Shown: positions 8,081 through 17,663, counted from the first letter of the stretch. The stretch: 64,000 bases of DNA from Sulfurimicrobium sp963741495 (GCA_963741495.1 CAVUID010000023.1:1-64000); one strand, 5' to 3'. The notes: generated by a model not told the origin, from the letters alone. Numbers and translations: made by a program.

Positions 8081-8692
8081 TCAAGCCACCGGCACGGTCT
8101 CGGCGAACGAGGTCCGCTGCGCCAGTTTATCTGCCAGCTTGGCCAGATTGGGGTGCGCCTCGCGCCACTGGATATGCGGAAAGCGGAAATCCAGATAGCC
8201 CAGACAGCAACCCACGGCGATATCGGCCAGGCTGAAGAAATCGCCGGTACACCAGGTCTTCTCGCCCAGATCCTCCGACATGGCTTCAAGGCCGCGGAAA
8301 ACCTGCCCTTCCTGGCGCACGATCCATTCCGGGTCCTGTCGGACTTCGGGCCGTTTCTGTTCGAGAAAGATCGTTGCAGCGGACTCGGTCACCCCATCGG
8401 CCAGGGCTTCCCAGCGCCGCACGGCGATACGCGGGCGATTCTCCTTGGGTAGCAGGGGCGAAACCGGCGTCAGGTTGTCGAGATACTCGACGATGACGCG
8501 CGAATCGAACAGGGTGTTGCCGTCATCCATCACCAGCACCGGCACCTTGCCAAGCGGGTTGTATTCTGGGACGCGCGTGGTCGGCTCCCAGGGAATATCC
8601 ACCACGGCTTCGTAGTCGATGCGTTTTTCCGCCAGCACCACGCGCACCTTGCGCGCGAACGGGCTGGTCAGGGACAGAATCAGTTTCATCAT
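8081..8692 (-). CDS. Glutathione S-transferase family protein
   Basis: A 203-aa protein with an N-terminal thioredoxin-like domain (SPFARKVRVVLAEK, cis-Pro region GKVPVLVMDDG, and FDSRVIVEYLD for glutathione contact) and a helical C-terminal domain with FSLADIAVGCCLGYLDFR. These are the marks of cytosolic GSTs of the SspA/YibF-like kind. It probably conjugates or reduces with glutathione; the substrate is unknown. It starts just downstream of acnB on the same strand and meets the DUF4124 gene at its stop, so the three may be cotranscribed. Confidence 0.9.
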   Translation of the reverse strand: MMKLILSLTSPFARKVRVVLAEKRIDYEAVVDIPWEPTTRVPEYNPLGKVPVLVMDDGNTLFDSRVIVEYLDNLTPVSPLLPKENRPRIAVRRWEALADGVTESAATIFLEQKRPEVRQDPEWIVRQEGQVFRGLEAMSEDLGEKTWCTGDFFSLADIAVGCCLGYLDFRFPHIQWREAHPNLAKLADKLAQRTSFAETVPVA

Positions 8693-8699
8693 GATGCTT

Positions 8700-11265
8700 C
8701 TAAGCCTCTATCACCGGGATTACCTTGCCCTTGCCAGCATAGGCTTCCATCTGGTTGAAGTTGAGGTAACGGTAGATATTGTCCGCCATGCGGTGCGATC
8801 TTGTCCTGCACCAGAGCGAGATATTCTTCCACGCCGGGAATCCGGCCCAGACGCGCGCACACCGCCGCCAGTTCCGCCGAGCCGAGGTAGACGCGGGCAT
8901 CCTTGCCAAGGCGGTTGTCGAAATTGCGCGTGCTGGTGGAAAACACCGTGGCCTTGTCCGCCACCCGCGCCTGGTTGCCCATGCACAGCGAGCAGCCCGG
9001 CATTTCCATGCGCGCACCGGCGCGGCCGAGGATGCCGTACACGCCCTCTTCGCGCAGTTGCGCCTCGTCCATGCGGGTCGGCGGCGCCACCCACAGCTTG
9101 GTTGAAAGCAGGCCGGCATCCTCCAGAACTCTTGGACGCGGCACGGTAATGGCCGATATTGGTCATGCAGCTGCCGATGAAGACCTCGTCGATCTTGTCC
9201 CCGGCCACGGCGGAGAGCGGTCTTGACATCGTCCGGATCGTTGGGGCAGGCCAGCAGCGGCTCCTTGATCTCGTTCAGGTCGATTTCCAGCACGTAGGCG
9301 TATTCCGCGTCAGCATCCGGCTCCAGCAGTTCCGGCTTGGCCAGCCAGGCCTTCATGCCGTCGATGCGGCGCTGCAGGGTGCGGGCATCCTGATAGCCGT
9401 TGGCGATCATGTTTTCCAGCAGCACCACGTTGGAATTCAGGTATTCGATCACCGGCTCCTTGTTGAGGCGCACGGTACAGCCGTTGGCCGAGCGCTCGGC
9501 GGAAGCATCCGCCAGCTCGAACGCCTGCTCCACTTTCAGATCGGGCAGGCCTTCGATTTCCAGAATGCGGCCGTTGAACACGTTTTTCTTGCCCTGCTTG
9601 CCGACGGTCAGATCGCCTTTCTGAATGGCCGCATAGGGAATGGCGTTGACCAGATCGCGCAGGGTGATGCCCGGCTGCATCTCGCCCTTGAAGCGCACCA
9701 GCACGGATTCCGCCATATCCAGCGGCATCACGCCCATGGCGGCGGCAAAGGCCACCAGGCCGGAACCGGCGGGGAAGGAAATACCAATCGGGAAGCGGGT
9801 ATGCGAATCGCCGCCGGTGCCGACGGTATCCGGCAGCAGCATGCGGTTGAGCCAGGAATGGATCACGCCGTCGCCCGGCTTGAGCGACACGCCGCCGCGC
9901 GAGGTGATGAAGTCCGGCAGGGTGTGCTGCAGCTTGACATCCACCGGCTTGGGATAGGCCGCGGTATGGCAGAAGCTCTGCATCACCAGATCGGCGGAGA
10001 AGCCCAGGCAGGCCAGCTCCTTGAGTTCGTCGCGGGTCATGGCGCCGGTGGTGTCCTGCGAACCCACTGTGGCCATTTTCGGCTCGCAATAGGTGCCGGG
10101 ACGCACGCCCGCCACGCCACAGGCGCGGCCCACCATTTTCTGCGCCAGGGTGTAGCCCTTGCCGGTGTCCTTGGCGGTTGAGCGGCTGGATGAACAGGTC
10201 GGACGGCGCCAGCCCCAGCGCTTCGCGCGCCTTGCTGGTCAGGCCGCGTCCGATGATCAGGGGAATGCGGCCACCGGCGCGCACTTCATCGGCCAGCGTG
10301 ACCGGCTCAAGCCTGAAAGTGGAAACCACTTTGCCGGCGGCGTCATGAATCTCGCCCTTGAACGGGTAAATGGTGATCACGTCGCCCATTTTCAGTGCCG
10401 ACACATCGCACTGGATCGGCAGCGCGCCGGAATCCTCGGCGGTGTTGAAGAAAATCGGCGCGATCTTGCTGCCCAGCACGATGCCGCCGGTGCGCTTGCC
10501 GGGAATGTGCGGAATATCCGTGCCCATGTACCACTGCACCGAGTTGATCGCGGACTTGCGCGAGGAGCCGGTGCCCACCACGTCGCCCACGTAGGCCAGC
10601 GGCAGGCCTTTTTCCTTCAGCTGATCGATTGTTTTCAGGCCATCCGGCATCTTGGCGACCAGCATTTCCGTGGCGTGCAGCGGAATATCCGGACGCGACC
10701 AGGCGGCCTGCGCGGGAGAAAGATCGTCGGTATTGGTCTCGCCGTCCACCTTGAACACCACGCACTGGATGCTCTCCGCCAGCGCCGGCTTGCTGGTGAA
10801 CCACTCTGCATTGGCCCAGGATTGCATCAGCTCTTTGGCATGGGCATTGCCGGCCTTCACCTTTTCCGCCACATCGTGGAAGGCATCGAATATCAGCGTG
10901 GTGTGCGACAGCGCCTGCACCGCATCCGGCGCCAGGGTGGCGTCGTCCAGCAGGGCAACCAGCGTGCCGACGTTATAGCCGCCAAGCATGGTGCCCAGCA
11001 CCTGCACCGCGTGCTGCCGGCAGATCAGCGGCGTCTCAACCTTGCCATGCGCCACATCGGCGAGGAAGGCAGCCTTGACATAGGCCGCCTGATCCACCCC
11101 GGCCGGAACACGGTTCTCGAACAGGTCGAGCAGAAAATCATCTTCACCCTGAGGCGGCGCTTTCAGCAACTCCACCAGGGCGGCGGTCTGTTCGGGGGAA
11201 AGAGGCAAGGGCGGCAGGCCTTGGGCAGCGCGCTCGGCAACATGGTCACGATAGGCTTTTAACAT
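8700..11265 (-). CDS. acnB: Aconitate hydratase B, four frameshifts
   Basis: TCA-cycle enzyme interconverting citrate and isocitrate through a [4Fe-4S] cluster, also a 2-methylcitrate-derived substrate hydratase. Restored length is about 855 aa, typical of AcnB, with the N-terminal HEAT-like domain (MLKAYRDHVAERAAQ) first as expected for the B type. Cluster ligands are visible in IGSCMTNIGHYRA and in CSLCMGNQARV. The gene is broken by apparent single-base shifts near 10170, 9225, 9130 and 8795, yet all segments are well conserved, so sequence error is likelier than inactivation of this central gene. A long inverted repeat lies just upstream. Confidence 0.93.
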
Positions 11266-11304
11266 GGTTGCTTAACTCTACAAATTAAAGATCAAAACAA
11301 TTGA

Positions 11305-11374
11305 ACCACGGAGATCACGGAGGCCACGGAGATTGGAGGCATTTTTTCTCCGTGGCCTCCGTGATCTCCGTGGT
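11305..11374. repeat. Long perfect inverted repeat between acnB and dut
   Basis: A 27-28 base arm reading ACCACGGAGATCACGGAG... (11305-11332) is matched exactly in reverse complement at 11347-11374 around a 14-base AT-rich loop. It is itself built of ACGGAG steps. It resembles dispersed palindromic intergenic repeats of proteobacteria. It may also act as a terminator for upstream transcripts. Confidence 0.75.
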
Positions 11375-11381
11375 AAACAAA

Positions 11382-11828
11382 TTAATGTTTTCCAGTGCTG
11401 CCGAAGCCGCCCGCACCGCGCTCGCTGTCGGCGAATTCATCGACGATATTGAACTCGGCCTGCACCACCGGCACCACCACCAGTTGGGCGATGCGCTCCA
11501 TGGGGTTGATGGTGAAGGCCGCCTGGCCGCGGTTCCAGCAGGACACGAAGAGCTGGCCCTGATAGTCCGAGTCGATCAGCCCGACCAGATTGCCCAGCAC
11601 GATGCCGTGCTTGTGGCCGAGACCCGAGCGCGGCAGGATCATGGCGGCATAGCCGGGGTCGGCCAGATGGATGGCGATGCCGGTGGGAATCAGCTCGGTC
11701 TGGCCGGGATTCAGCACCAGCGGCCCTTCCAGGCAGGCGCGCAGATCCAGCCCGGCCGCACCGGGCGTGGCATAGGCCGGCAGCTGTTCGTGCATGCGCG
11801 GGTCGAGAATTCTTACGTCAATTTTCAT
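11382..11828 (-). CDS. dut: Deoxyuridine 5'-triphosphate nucleotidohydrolase
   Basis: A 148-aa trimeric dUTPase that hydrolyses dUTP to dUMP and PPi, keeping uracil out of DNA and feeding thymidylate synthesis. The five family motifs are visible in order: PGAAGLDLRA (1), PRSGLGHKHG (2), GLIDSDYQG (3, catalytic Asp), ERIAQLVV (4) and the C-terminal GAGGFGSTGKH (5). Its ATG overlaps the coaBC stop by 4 bases. The dut-coaBC pairing is classical in proteobacteria, although here dut lies downstream of coaBC on the same strand. Confidence 0.96.
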   Translation of the reverse strand: MKIDVRILDPRMHEQLPAYATPGAAGLDLRACLEGPLVLNPGQTELIPTGIAIHLADPGYAAMILPRSGLGHKHGIVLGNLVGLIDSDYQGQLFVSCWNRGQAAFTINPMERIAQLVVVPVVQAEFNIVDEFADSERGAGGFGSTGKH

Positions 11829-13036
11829 GCGGATTTTCCGTCTTTCTGTGTTTTCTGATAGAGCTTCGCGATATGGGCAATCAATTGCCGCGCCAGGGTG
11901 ATTTTCGGCGCCCTCGGCAAGGGATGATCGCCATCATCGTCGAACAGCACCAGTTCGTTGTCATCGCCGCCGATGGCTGTTTGCACCAGATTGGCCGCCA
12001 GCAGCGGCAGGTTTTTGCGGCGGCGCTTCATCTCCGCATATTCGTGCAGATTCTCGCTTTCAGCCGCAAAACCGACGCAGAATGGCGGATTGGGCAAGTT
12101 CACCACGTTCGACACGATATCGGGATTCGGCGCCAGTTCCAGAGTCAGGATATGGGCGTCTTTCTTGATCTTCTGCTCGGAGGGGTTAAGCACGTAGTAG
12201 TCGGCCACTGCCGCCACGCTGATGAATATGTCCGCCCAATTCACGTTCTCATTCACTGCCTTGAGCATCTGCTGGGCAGTGGTGACATCCACCACGCGCG
12301 CACCGGCGGGCGGCTTGAGGCAGGTCGGACCGCTGACCAGCGTGACTTCCGCACCGGCTTCCATGGCGGCTCGCGCCACGGCATAGCCCATCTTGCCCGA
12401 GCTGGAATTGGTGATGCCGCGCACCGCGTCGATGGCCTCGAAGGTCGGCCCGGCGGTAACCAGGACATGTTTGCCCTGCAGCAACTTGGGCTGGAAGAAG
12501 GCTTCGATGCTGGCCATCAGGTCTTCGGCCTCCAGCATGCGTCCCATGCCGGTTTCACCGCAGGCCTGCGCGCCACTATCCGGCCCGAGTATGGCAACGC
12601 CATCGGCACGGATCTGCGCCACGTTGCGTCGGGTGGCGGGATTTTCCCACATCTGTTTGTTCATCGCTGGAGCCACCAGCAAGGGGCACATGCGCGCGAG
12701 GCAAAGGGTGGAGAGCAGGTCGTCCGCCAGACCGTGCGCCAGCTTGGCAATGAAATCGGCACTGGCTGGCGCCACCACAGCGACATCGATGTCGCGGGTA
12801 AAATCAATATGGGCCATGCCGTTGTCGATGCGATTGTCCCACAGGTCGGTAAACACCGGCCGGCCGGAAAGCGCCTGCATGGTCACCGGTGTGATGAACT
12901 GGCATGCAGCCTGCGTCATCACCACCTGCACCTCGACATTCTGACGCACCAGCAGGCGTACTAACTCCGCTGCCTTGTAAGCAGCCACGCCGCCGGTGAT
13001 ACCCAGCAACAGGCGTTTTTTAGCCAGATTTATCAT
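11825..13036 (-). CDS. coaBC: Bifunctional phosphopantothenoylcysteine decarboxylase / phosphopantothenate-cysteine ligase
   Basis: A 403-aa two-domain enzyme of coenzyme A synthesis. The N-terminal flavoprotein decarboxylase (CoaC) begins LLLGITGGVAAYKAAEL and carries the PAMNKQMWENP substrate clamp. The C-terminal CTP-dependent ligase (CoaB) begins near GKHVLVTAGPTFEAID and shows ITNSSSGKMGYA and the KIKKDA lysine region. The second ATG (13036) is chosen because GGAGG stands 6 bases before it. Directly upstream, on the other strand, is a decayed radC start, which recalls the divergent coaBC-radC order of enterobacteria. Confidence 0.95.
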   Translation of the reverse strand: MINLAKKRLLLGITGGVAAYKAAELVRLLVRQNVEVQVVMTQAACQFITPVTMQALSGRPVFTDLWDNRIDNGMAHIDFTRDIDVAVVAPASADFIAKLAHGLADDLLSTLCLARMCPLLVAPAMNKQMWENPATRRNVAQIRADGVAILGPDSGAQACGETGMGRMLEAEDLMASIEAFFQPKLLQGKHVLVTAGPTFEAIDAVRGITNSSSGKMGYAVARAAMEAGAEVTLVSGPTCLKPPAGARVVDVTTAQQMLKAVNENVNWADIFISVAAVADYYVLNPSEQKIKKDAHILTLELAPNPDIVSNVVNLPNPPFCVGFAAESENLHEYAEMKRRRKNLPLLAANLVQTAIGGDDNELVLFDDDGDHPLPRAPKITLARQLIAHIAKLYQKTQKDGKSA

Positions 13037-13069
13037 AATGGCCTCCATTTTACGTGAAAAAGAAAGCCG

Positions 13070-13160
13070 ATGGCGATAAGGGATTAGCCTGAATCCCAGT
13101 GTGCGTAAAGAACGATTGTTAAAACAGGGTGTTGTCAGCCGCTTGACGGGAAGCGGCTGA
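13070..13160 (+). pseudogene. radC: Decayed N-terminal fragment of radC
   Basis: From ATG 13070 the bases read MAIRD, a TAG where RadC has Trp, then PE; after one shifted base the frame gives RKERLLKQGVVS and stops at 13160. The intact radC at 17786 begins MAITDWPEDERPRERLLKQG. At the nucleotide level the stretch AAACAGGG-G-TG-CAGCC is almost identical. This is a relic of a RadC start, carrying a stop and an indel, next to coaBC where many proteobacteria keep radC. The relic is closer to the common MAIRDWPE form than to the intact copy. Confidence 0.6.
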
Positions 13161-13169
13161 TGTTTTTTT
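13135..13169 (+). terminator. Rho-independent terminator after the radC relic
   Basis: TCAGCCGCTT pairs perfectly with AAGCGGCTGA across a GACGGG loop, followed by TG and seven T. It points rightward although no intact rightward gene precedes it. It may now shield the kinase gene or be an imported element. Confidence 0.75.
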
Positions 13170-13242
13170 CTGGGAATGGTGAAGTCGGGCTACGCAGCAG
13201 AGTACGACATCACAACTTTGCAATATTTCCACGCTGCCCCCT

Positions 13243-14502
13243 TCAGGTGAAACTGACTTTCACCGCAGTTCCCTGACCCTCACTGCTTTCAAGCTTCACC
13301 TGCCAGCCATAGCGGTCGCAGATACGCTTGACCAGGGACAGACCAATGCCCGCACCTTCGCTCGCCATGTCACGAAAATGACGAATAAAAACCTGTTCGA
13401 CAGCATGGCGCGGGATCCCTTTTCCGGTATCGCTCACGGTCAGGGAATGCGCATCCTGCAGCACATGTACCGTGCCGGCCACCGTGTAGGAAAAAGCGTT
13501 CCGGATCAGGTTGCTGACCAGAATTTCAACCAGGCCGGCATCCGCTGACAGGATCAGTTCCGGGCTGGTATGCACGTCCACCTCGATCGGCTTGCCGGAT
13601 AGCATATGACGCTGCTTTTCAACCACTTCCCGCACCACGTCGGCCAGCACGCAACCGCCTCCAGCAGCCAGGCTGTGTTCCTCGCGCGCCATGAACAGCA
13701 GGGCAGTGCCCAGCTCGGCCATATCGCGGGCAGCACGTTCGATGCGGCCTATACGGATTTTCTGCTTTGCGCTGAGGCTGTCATCGTCGAGCAGCACCTC
13801 GGATGAACTCAGGATGACTGCCAGGGCGGTGCGCAGTTCATGGCTGATATCGGCGCTGAAAGCCCGCTCCCGCTCGATGAAGGCGCGCATGCGAATCAGG
13901 TGGCGGTCGAACACCCGCGCCAGTTCGCCCACCTCGCCGACAGGAAAATCGTCGGCCAGCGGGTGCTCCCATTCATCCGGGCTGCGATGACGTACCTTGG
14001 CCGCCAGATCGGCCACGGGCGCAACCACGGCACGCGACAACCAGACGCCGCACAGCGCCGACAGCAAGGTGATGGCAACGGTCATCAGTCCGAGCATCCA
14101 GGCAAAACGGTTTTCACGCCGGGCCTGCAGCGAGGTGTCGTAAAGCAGGTAATAGTGCGTGCCGCCACGCTCAAGTATGGCAACCCGGTAGCTCAGCGTG
14201 CCCAGATGAATATCATGGCGCCCGGGTGACAACGCCGCCAGGTAATCCGGAACGTCGCCCTCTCCGTCGCCACCGCGCACGTAGCCCTGGAGGATAACGG
14301 TAGACGGTGGCAGGGATGCCGGATTACGCTCGCGCCGGGCAATGTAATCGTCCAGTTCCGCCGACAGGGTTTCGTCGATAAGCCGCTGGCCCAGATCATG
14401 GGCCCCCTGATACAGCACCACGGCCATGATCAGGCTGATCAGGGCACCGAAGCCCGCGAAGACCAGGGCAACACGCCCGCGCAGGTCAGATGGCAGGTGC
14501 AT
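13243..14502 (-). CDS. Two-component sensor histidine kinase
   Basis: A 419-aa inner-membrane kinase: transmembrane helix about residues 11-32, a periplasmic domain of about 100 residues, a second helix about 133-155, a HAMP-like linker, then the dimerisation box FSADISHELRTALAV with phospho-acceptor His221. The ATPase domain shows the N box (NLIRNAFSYT), G1 (VSDTGKGIP) and G2 (GAGIGLSLVKR). Ala replaces the usual Pro in HELRTP, a minor variation. It overlaps the regulator gene by 17 bases and is last in the sulP-usp-regulator-kinase operon. The architecture is QseC/PmrB-like. The signal is unknown. Confidence 0.93.
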   Translation of the reverse strand: MHLPSDLRGRVALVFAGFGALISLIMAVVLYQGAHDLGQRLIDETLSAELDDYIARRERNPASLPPSTVILQGYVRGGDGEGDVPDYLAALSPGRHDIHLGTLSYRVAILERGGTHYYLLYDTSLQARRENRFAWMLGLMTVAITLLSALCGVWLSRAVVAPVADLAAKVRHRSPDEWEHPLADDFPVGEVGELARVFDRHLIRMRAFIERERAFSADISHELRTALAVILSSSEVLLDDDSLSAKQKIRIGRIERAARDMAELGTALLFMAREEHSLAAGGGCVLADVVREVVEKQRHMLSGKPIEVDVHTSPELILSADAGLVEILVSNLIRNAFSYTVAGTVHVLQDAHSLTVSDTGKGIPRHAVEQVFIRHFRDMASEGAGIGLSLVKRICDRYGWQVKLESSEGQGTAVKVSFT

Positions 14503-15193
14503 CCGGATCTTTCAGCTGGTAGCCGACGCCACGCACCGTGTGCAGCAAGGGGGGAAGGCCCGGCGGATCGATGGCCGAGCGCAGGGTATGCATGTGTACG
14601 CGCAGGGAATCGCTGTCCGGCGGCGAATCGCCCCACACCGCCCGTTCGATATCGCGCCGCCAGACCACGCTGGGTGTGCGCTTCATCAGCAGTTCCAGAA
14701 TCTTGAGCGGCAGCACCGGCAGGCTGACGGCCTGTCCGGCGCGCTGTACGGAGAGCGTATCGAGATCGAAAACCAGATCGGCCACCTTGAGACGATTCAG
14801 GGTTTCACTGGAACGCGCTCGCCGTGCCAGGGCGCGCAGGCGCAAATCCAGTTCGCGCAGTTCGAAGGGCTTGACCATGTAATCGTCGGCACCTTCGCCG
14901 AAACCGGCGGCCTTATCGTCCAGCGTATCGCGCGCCGTCAGCATCAGGATCGGCACGGCGGATTTTGCATCCTGGCGCAGGCGCCGGCACAGGGTCAGGC
15001 CATCGATGCCCGGCAGCATGAGATCGAGGACGATCACGTCATGCGGCTGGGTGACGGCCAGATGCAAGCCCGTGACGCCATCCATGGCCACATCGACCAG
15101 ATAGCCCTTGGCTTCGAGATAGTCGGCAATGTTCGCCGCCAGATCCTGGCTGTCTTCAACAATGAGTACGGAAATAGGTTCTGAATCTTGCAT
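14486..15193 (-). CDS. OmpR/PmrA-type response regulator
   Basis: A 235-aa regulator with an N-terminal receiver domain (acidic pair in VEDSQD, phospho-acceptor Asp57 in VLDLMLPG, switch Thr/Lys in LTARD and MVKPFE) and a C-terminal winged helix ending LLHTVRGVGYQL. It is the partner of the overlapping kinase. Four direct repeats spaced exactly 11 bases upstream of sulP match the layout bound by this subfamily (PmrA/QseB), so it probably controls its own operon. Closest class by character is QseB/PmrA/BasR. Confidence 0.94.
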   Translation of the reverse strand: MQDSEPISVLIVEDSQDLAANIADYLEAKGYLVDVAMDGVTGLHLAVTQPHDVIVLDLMLPGIDGLTLCRRLRQDAKSAVPILMLTARDTLDDKAAGFGEGADDYMVKPFELRELDLRLRALARRARSSETLNRLKVADLVFDLDTLSVQRAGQAVSLPVLPLKILELLMKRTPSVVWRRDIERAVWGDSPPDSDSLRVHMHTLRSAIDPPGLPPLLHTVRGVGYQLKDPDAPAI

Positions 15194-15288
15194 GGACGGG
15201 TGGCAGCGCGGAAAAATCGACTGGTAAAGGTTTTACCCCAATCACATCATTGCGTCCAGCCTATCTTGCGGGAAAATTCCAGCGCCAG

Positions 15289-15741
15289 TCATGCATGCTG
15301 AAGCGTGGGTTGGCGCCAGATTCCAGCCAAACGCCTGAACAGGCTGGTGCAGCTCACAGTCAGGATATCCGCGCCTTGTGCAATCCCTTGAGACACATGC
15401 CCATCACAAGCAACAACGACATCCGGTTTCCAGGCGCGAATCACTTCGGCCAGCATGGCCTGCGGCTCGCCCCACACCACTTTGGCTTCTGCCCAGCTTA
15501 GATTATTGCGTGCCAGTTGCAGATCCAGGCGCTTTCTTGCCTCCGGCACGCGCCTTGCAGCCACCTCTCCCGGCAAAATGCCTGCCGGGCCATCGGGCTC
15601 GAAGCCGCTACGCGTGTCAATCACCTGCACCACCAGCATTTGCACGCGCTGGGATTGAGCAAGCTCGGCTGCGCGGTGCAGCAGGACATCACCTTGACCG
15701 CCCGCAGGGATGCGCACCAGAATGCGTTGATAGTGACTCAT
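15289..15741 (-). CDS. Universal stress protein family
   Basis: A 150-aa single UspA-like domain starting YQRILVRIPAGG with an alpha/beta Rossmann-type layout and a late AWKPDVVVACDGH strand. The usual ATP-binding glycine motif G-2x-G-9x-G(S/T) is weak here: QGIAQGADILTVSCTS stands in its place, so nucleotide binding is doubtful. Its start overlaps the sulP stop by 4 bases. SulP and UspA-like pairs are frequent, and the partner may modulate transport, but that is inference. Confidence 0.8.
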   Translation of the reverse strand: MSHYQRILVRIPAGGQGDVLLHRAAELAQSQRVQMLVVQVIDTRSGFEPDGPAGILPGEVAARRVPEARKRLDLQLARNNLSWAEAKVVWGEPQAMLAEVIRAWKPDVVVACDGHVSQGIAQGADILTVSCTSLFRRLAGIWRQPTLQHA

Positions 15742-17570
15742 AATAATGCTCCTTGAATAAGGGTCTGTTGGTGTGCGTTTTCAGATGTTCTGGATACGTC
15801 CTGGCAGGCACGGAACACTCGCTTCGTGCAGCCTTCACAGACGCTTTTATCCAGATTCTGGAATAGTGCGTCGGCAGGGCGAGATCTGGCTGGGTAAAGA
15901 TTCTGCTCTCCAATGTCCTTAAGAAATCCACCTTTGCGCAGGGTCTCGGCGACACTTTCCTTCATTCGGTAAAAACTCAGGCTGCCGCCGGCACGCGCAT
16001 AGCGTCGGGCTGTTTCGGCCAGAAATTCGGCTCCGGCCAAATCGATAAAGTTAATTCCACTGGCCATCAGCAACAGATGCTTATGCGCCGGCTCGCGCTT
16101 CTCTACCTCCTGAATTTGTTGCTGAAGGTGAGATATTGCGCCGAAGAAAATAGAGCCGTTCTGCCGCATCATCTTGATCTGTGGGCATTCCGGGCGGCCT
16201 TCGGAAGGTACGAAGTGATAACTGTCCAGGTCATGATCCGGCACCACGGGCTCCAGTGTCGGCCGTGAGGTGCGGTAGAGATAGAGCACCAGAGACAAGG
16301 CTATACCGAAGAAAATGCCTTTTTCCAGATCAATCAGGGTGCCGATCAGCGTGACCCACAGCACCACGGTTTCCTGACGGCTGATGCGTGGAAGCAGGAG
16401 GATGTGGTGCTTGTCAATCAAACCCCACGCCACCAGAAACAGGATGCCGGCCATGGCGGCAGTAGGCAGATAAGCTGCCATGGGCGCCACCAGCAGCAGG
16501 ATCACCAGCAGGATGGCAGAGGCAAATACCGCAGCCAGCGGTGTTTTTGCGCCCGCGGCATAGTTGACGCCGCTACGATTGAAAGACCCGGAAGCGGCAT
16601 AGCCTGAAAAGAAGCCGCCGACGATATTGGAAAGTCCCTGGCCGATGAACTCCTGATTGCCATCAATATGCTGGCCGGAACGCGTGGCAATAGCGCGCGA
16701 AATCGAGACGGCCTCGGTCAGAGCCAGCATGGTGATAATCAGCGCAGGGAACATCATCTGCGAAATGCCATGGAATGAAAAATCCGGCAGGGACAGCGGC
16801 GGCAAGCCGGATGGCAGCGCACCAACCGTGTGGACTTGAGTCGTCACCACACCGAAGTAATCATTAATTCCCGCGGCGAACAGGCTGCCGACCACCATCG
16901 CGACAATCATATAGGGCAGCTTGGGCGCGTAGCGCTTGATCAGAATTCCAACAACCAGCGTTGTCAGGCTCACTGCCAGTACATAGAAATTGATGCTGCC
17001 AATTTGCAACACGAACAGTTCCAGCGTTTTGAAAAAAGGCGTTCCGCGCGGGATATCCATGCCAAAGAAATTTTTGATCTGACTGCCGGCGATGAGCAGT
17101 GCCGCACCAGCGGTAAAACCGATCACCACGGTATGCGAAATGAAATTTACCAGCACCCCCATGCGAGCCAACCCAAGAGCCAGCTGGAACACGCCAGTCA
17201 GGAAGGTCAGGGTCAGCACCAGATGGATGAACTCAGGCGACCCCGGGGCGGCATAGGGGCTCACCGAGGCGAATACAGCAATGGATATGGCAGTCGTCGG
17301 GCCGGAAACCAGGTGCCAGCTCGATCCAAATAGCGCAGCGACAACAGCCGGCATCATCGCCGCATACAGGCCATACTCCGGCGGCAGGCCGGCGATCGTG
17401 GCAAAGGCCACAGCCTGAGGCAGCACGATCAACGCCCCTGTCAGACCGGACATGGCATCGTCACGCAGGTTGTTACGGGTTATCCTGTCGCGCCATTTCA
17501 GGAAGGGGAACAACCGCGACCAATCGAATGAAAAACGCAAACTGCGAGCGCGGGAAAGCGTGGCATGCAT
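15738..17570 (-). CDS. SulP-family inorganic anion transporter with STAS domain
   Basis: A 610-aa inner-membrane permease. After a short cytoplasmic N-terminus, about twelve hydrophobic segments span residues ~40-430, with the family stretch GLPPEYGLYAAMMPAVVAALFGSS early and GSFNRSGVNYAAGAKTP in the middle. A cytoplasmic STAS domain follows (about 470-560; LLLMASGINFIDLAGAEFL). SulP members carry sulfate, bicarbonate or other anions; which one cannot be told. After the STAS domain there is an extra tail with SVCEGCTKRVFRACQ, unusual for the family. It is the first gene of a four-gene operon ending in the kinase. Confidence 0.92.
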   Translation of the reverse strand: MHATLSRARSLRFSFDWSRLFPFLKWRDRITRNNLRDDAMSGLTGALIVLPQAVAFATIAGLPPEYGLYAAMMPAVVAALFGSSWHLVSGPTTAISIAVFASVSPYAAPGSPEFIHLVLTLTFLTGVFQLALGLARMGVLVNFISHTVVIGFTAGAALLIAGSQIKNFFGMDIPRGTPFFKTLELFVLQIGSINFYVLAVSLTTLVVGILIKRYAPKLPYMIVAMVVGSLFAAGINDYFGVVTTQVHTVGALPSGLPPLSLPDFSFHGISQMMFPALIITMLALTEAVSISRAIATRSGQHIDGNQEFIGQGLSNIVGGFFSGYAASGSFNRSGVNYAAGAKTPLAAVFASAILLVILLLVAPMAAYLPTAAMAGILFLVAWGLIDKHHILLLPRISRQETVVLWVTLIGTLIDLEKGIFFGIALSLVLYLYRTSRPTLEPVVPDHDLDSYHFVPSEGRPECPQIKMMRQNGSIFFGAISHLQQQIQEVEKREPAHKHLLLMASGINFIDLAGAEFLAETARRYARAGGSLSFYRMKESVAETLRKGGFLKDIGEQNLYPARSRPADALFQNLDKSVCEGCTKRVFRACQDVSRTSENAHQQTLIQGALL

Positions 17571-17616
17571 GGCAATACTCCAACCTGAACAATGGTTGAA
17601 GCATGATGGAAGCCGC

Positions 17617-17654
17617 GTTAACGGCAGGTTAAGCGCAAGTCAAGGGCAAGTTAT
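17617..17654. promoter_or_regulatory. Four direct repeats at 11-bp spacing, probable response-regulator operator
   Basis: GTTAA/GTCAA/GTTAT units begin at 17617, 17628, 17639 and 17650, exactly 11 bases apart. On the sulP strand this reads CTTGAC-TTGCG-CTTAAC-CTGCC-GTTAAC, like the CTTAA-N6-CTTAA sites of PmrA/QseB regulators. The array lies about 47-84 bases before the sulP start. Confidence 0.65.
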
Positions 17655-17657
17655 AAT
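17629..17657 (+). promoter_or_regulatory. Putative rightward promoter towards radC
   Basis: TTAAGC (17629-17634), 17 bases, then a perfect TATAAT (17652-17657). It overlaps the 11-bp repeats, so a regulator bound there would also affect rightward transcription of radC. Confidence 0.4.
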
Positions 17658-17663
17658 GGATGT

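Noticed and set aside
8700..11265. acnB as a true pseudogene
   Set aside because: All pieces and both cluster-ligand motifs are intact and conserved, and many other essential genes here show the same type of single-base break.
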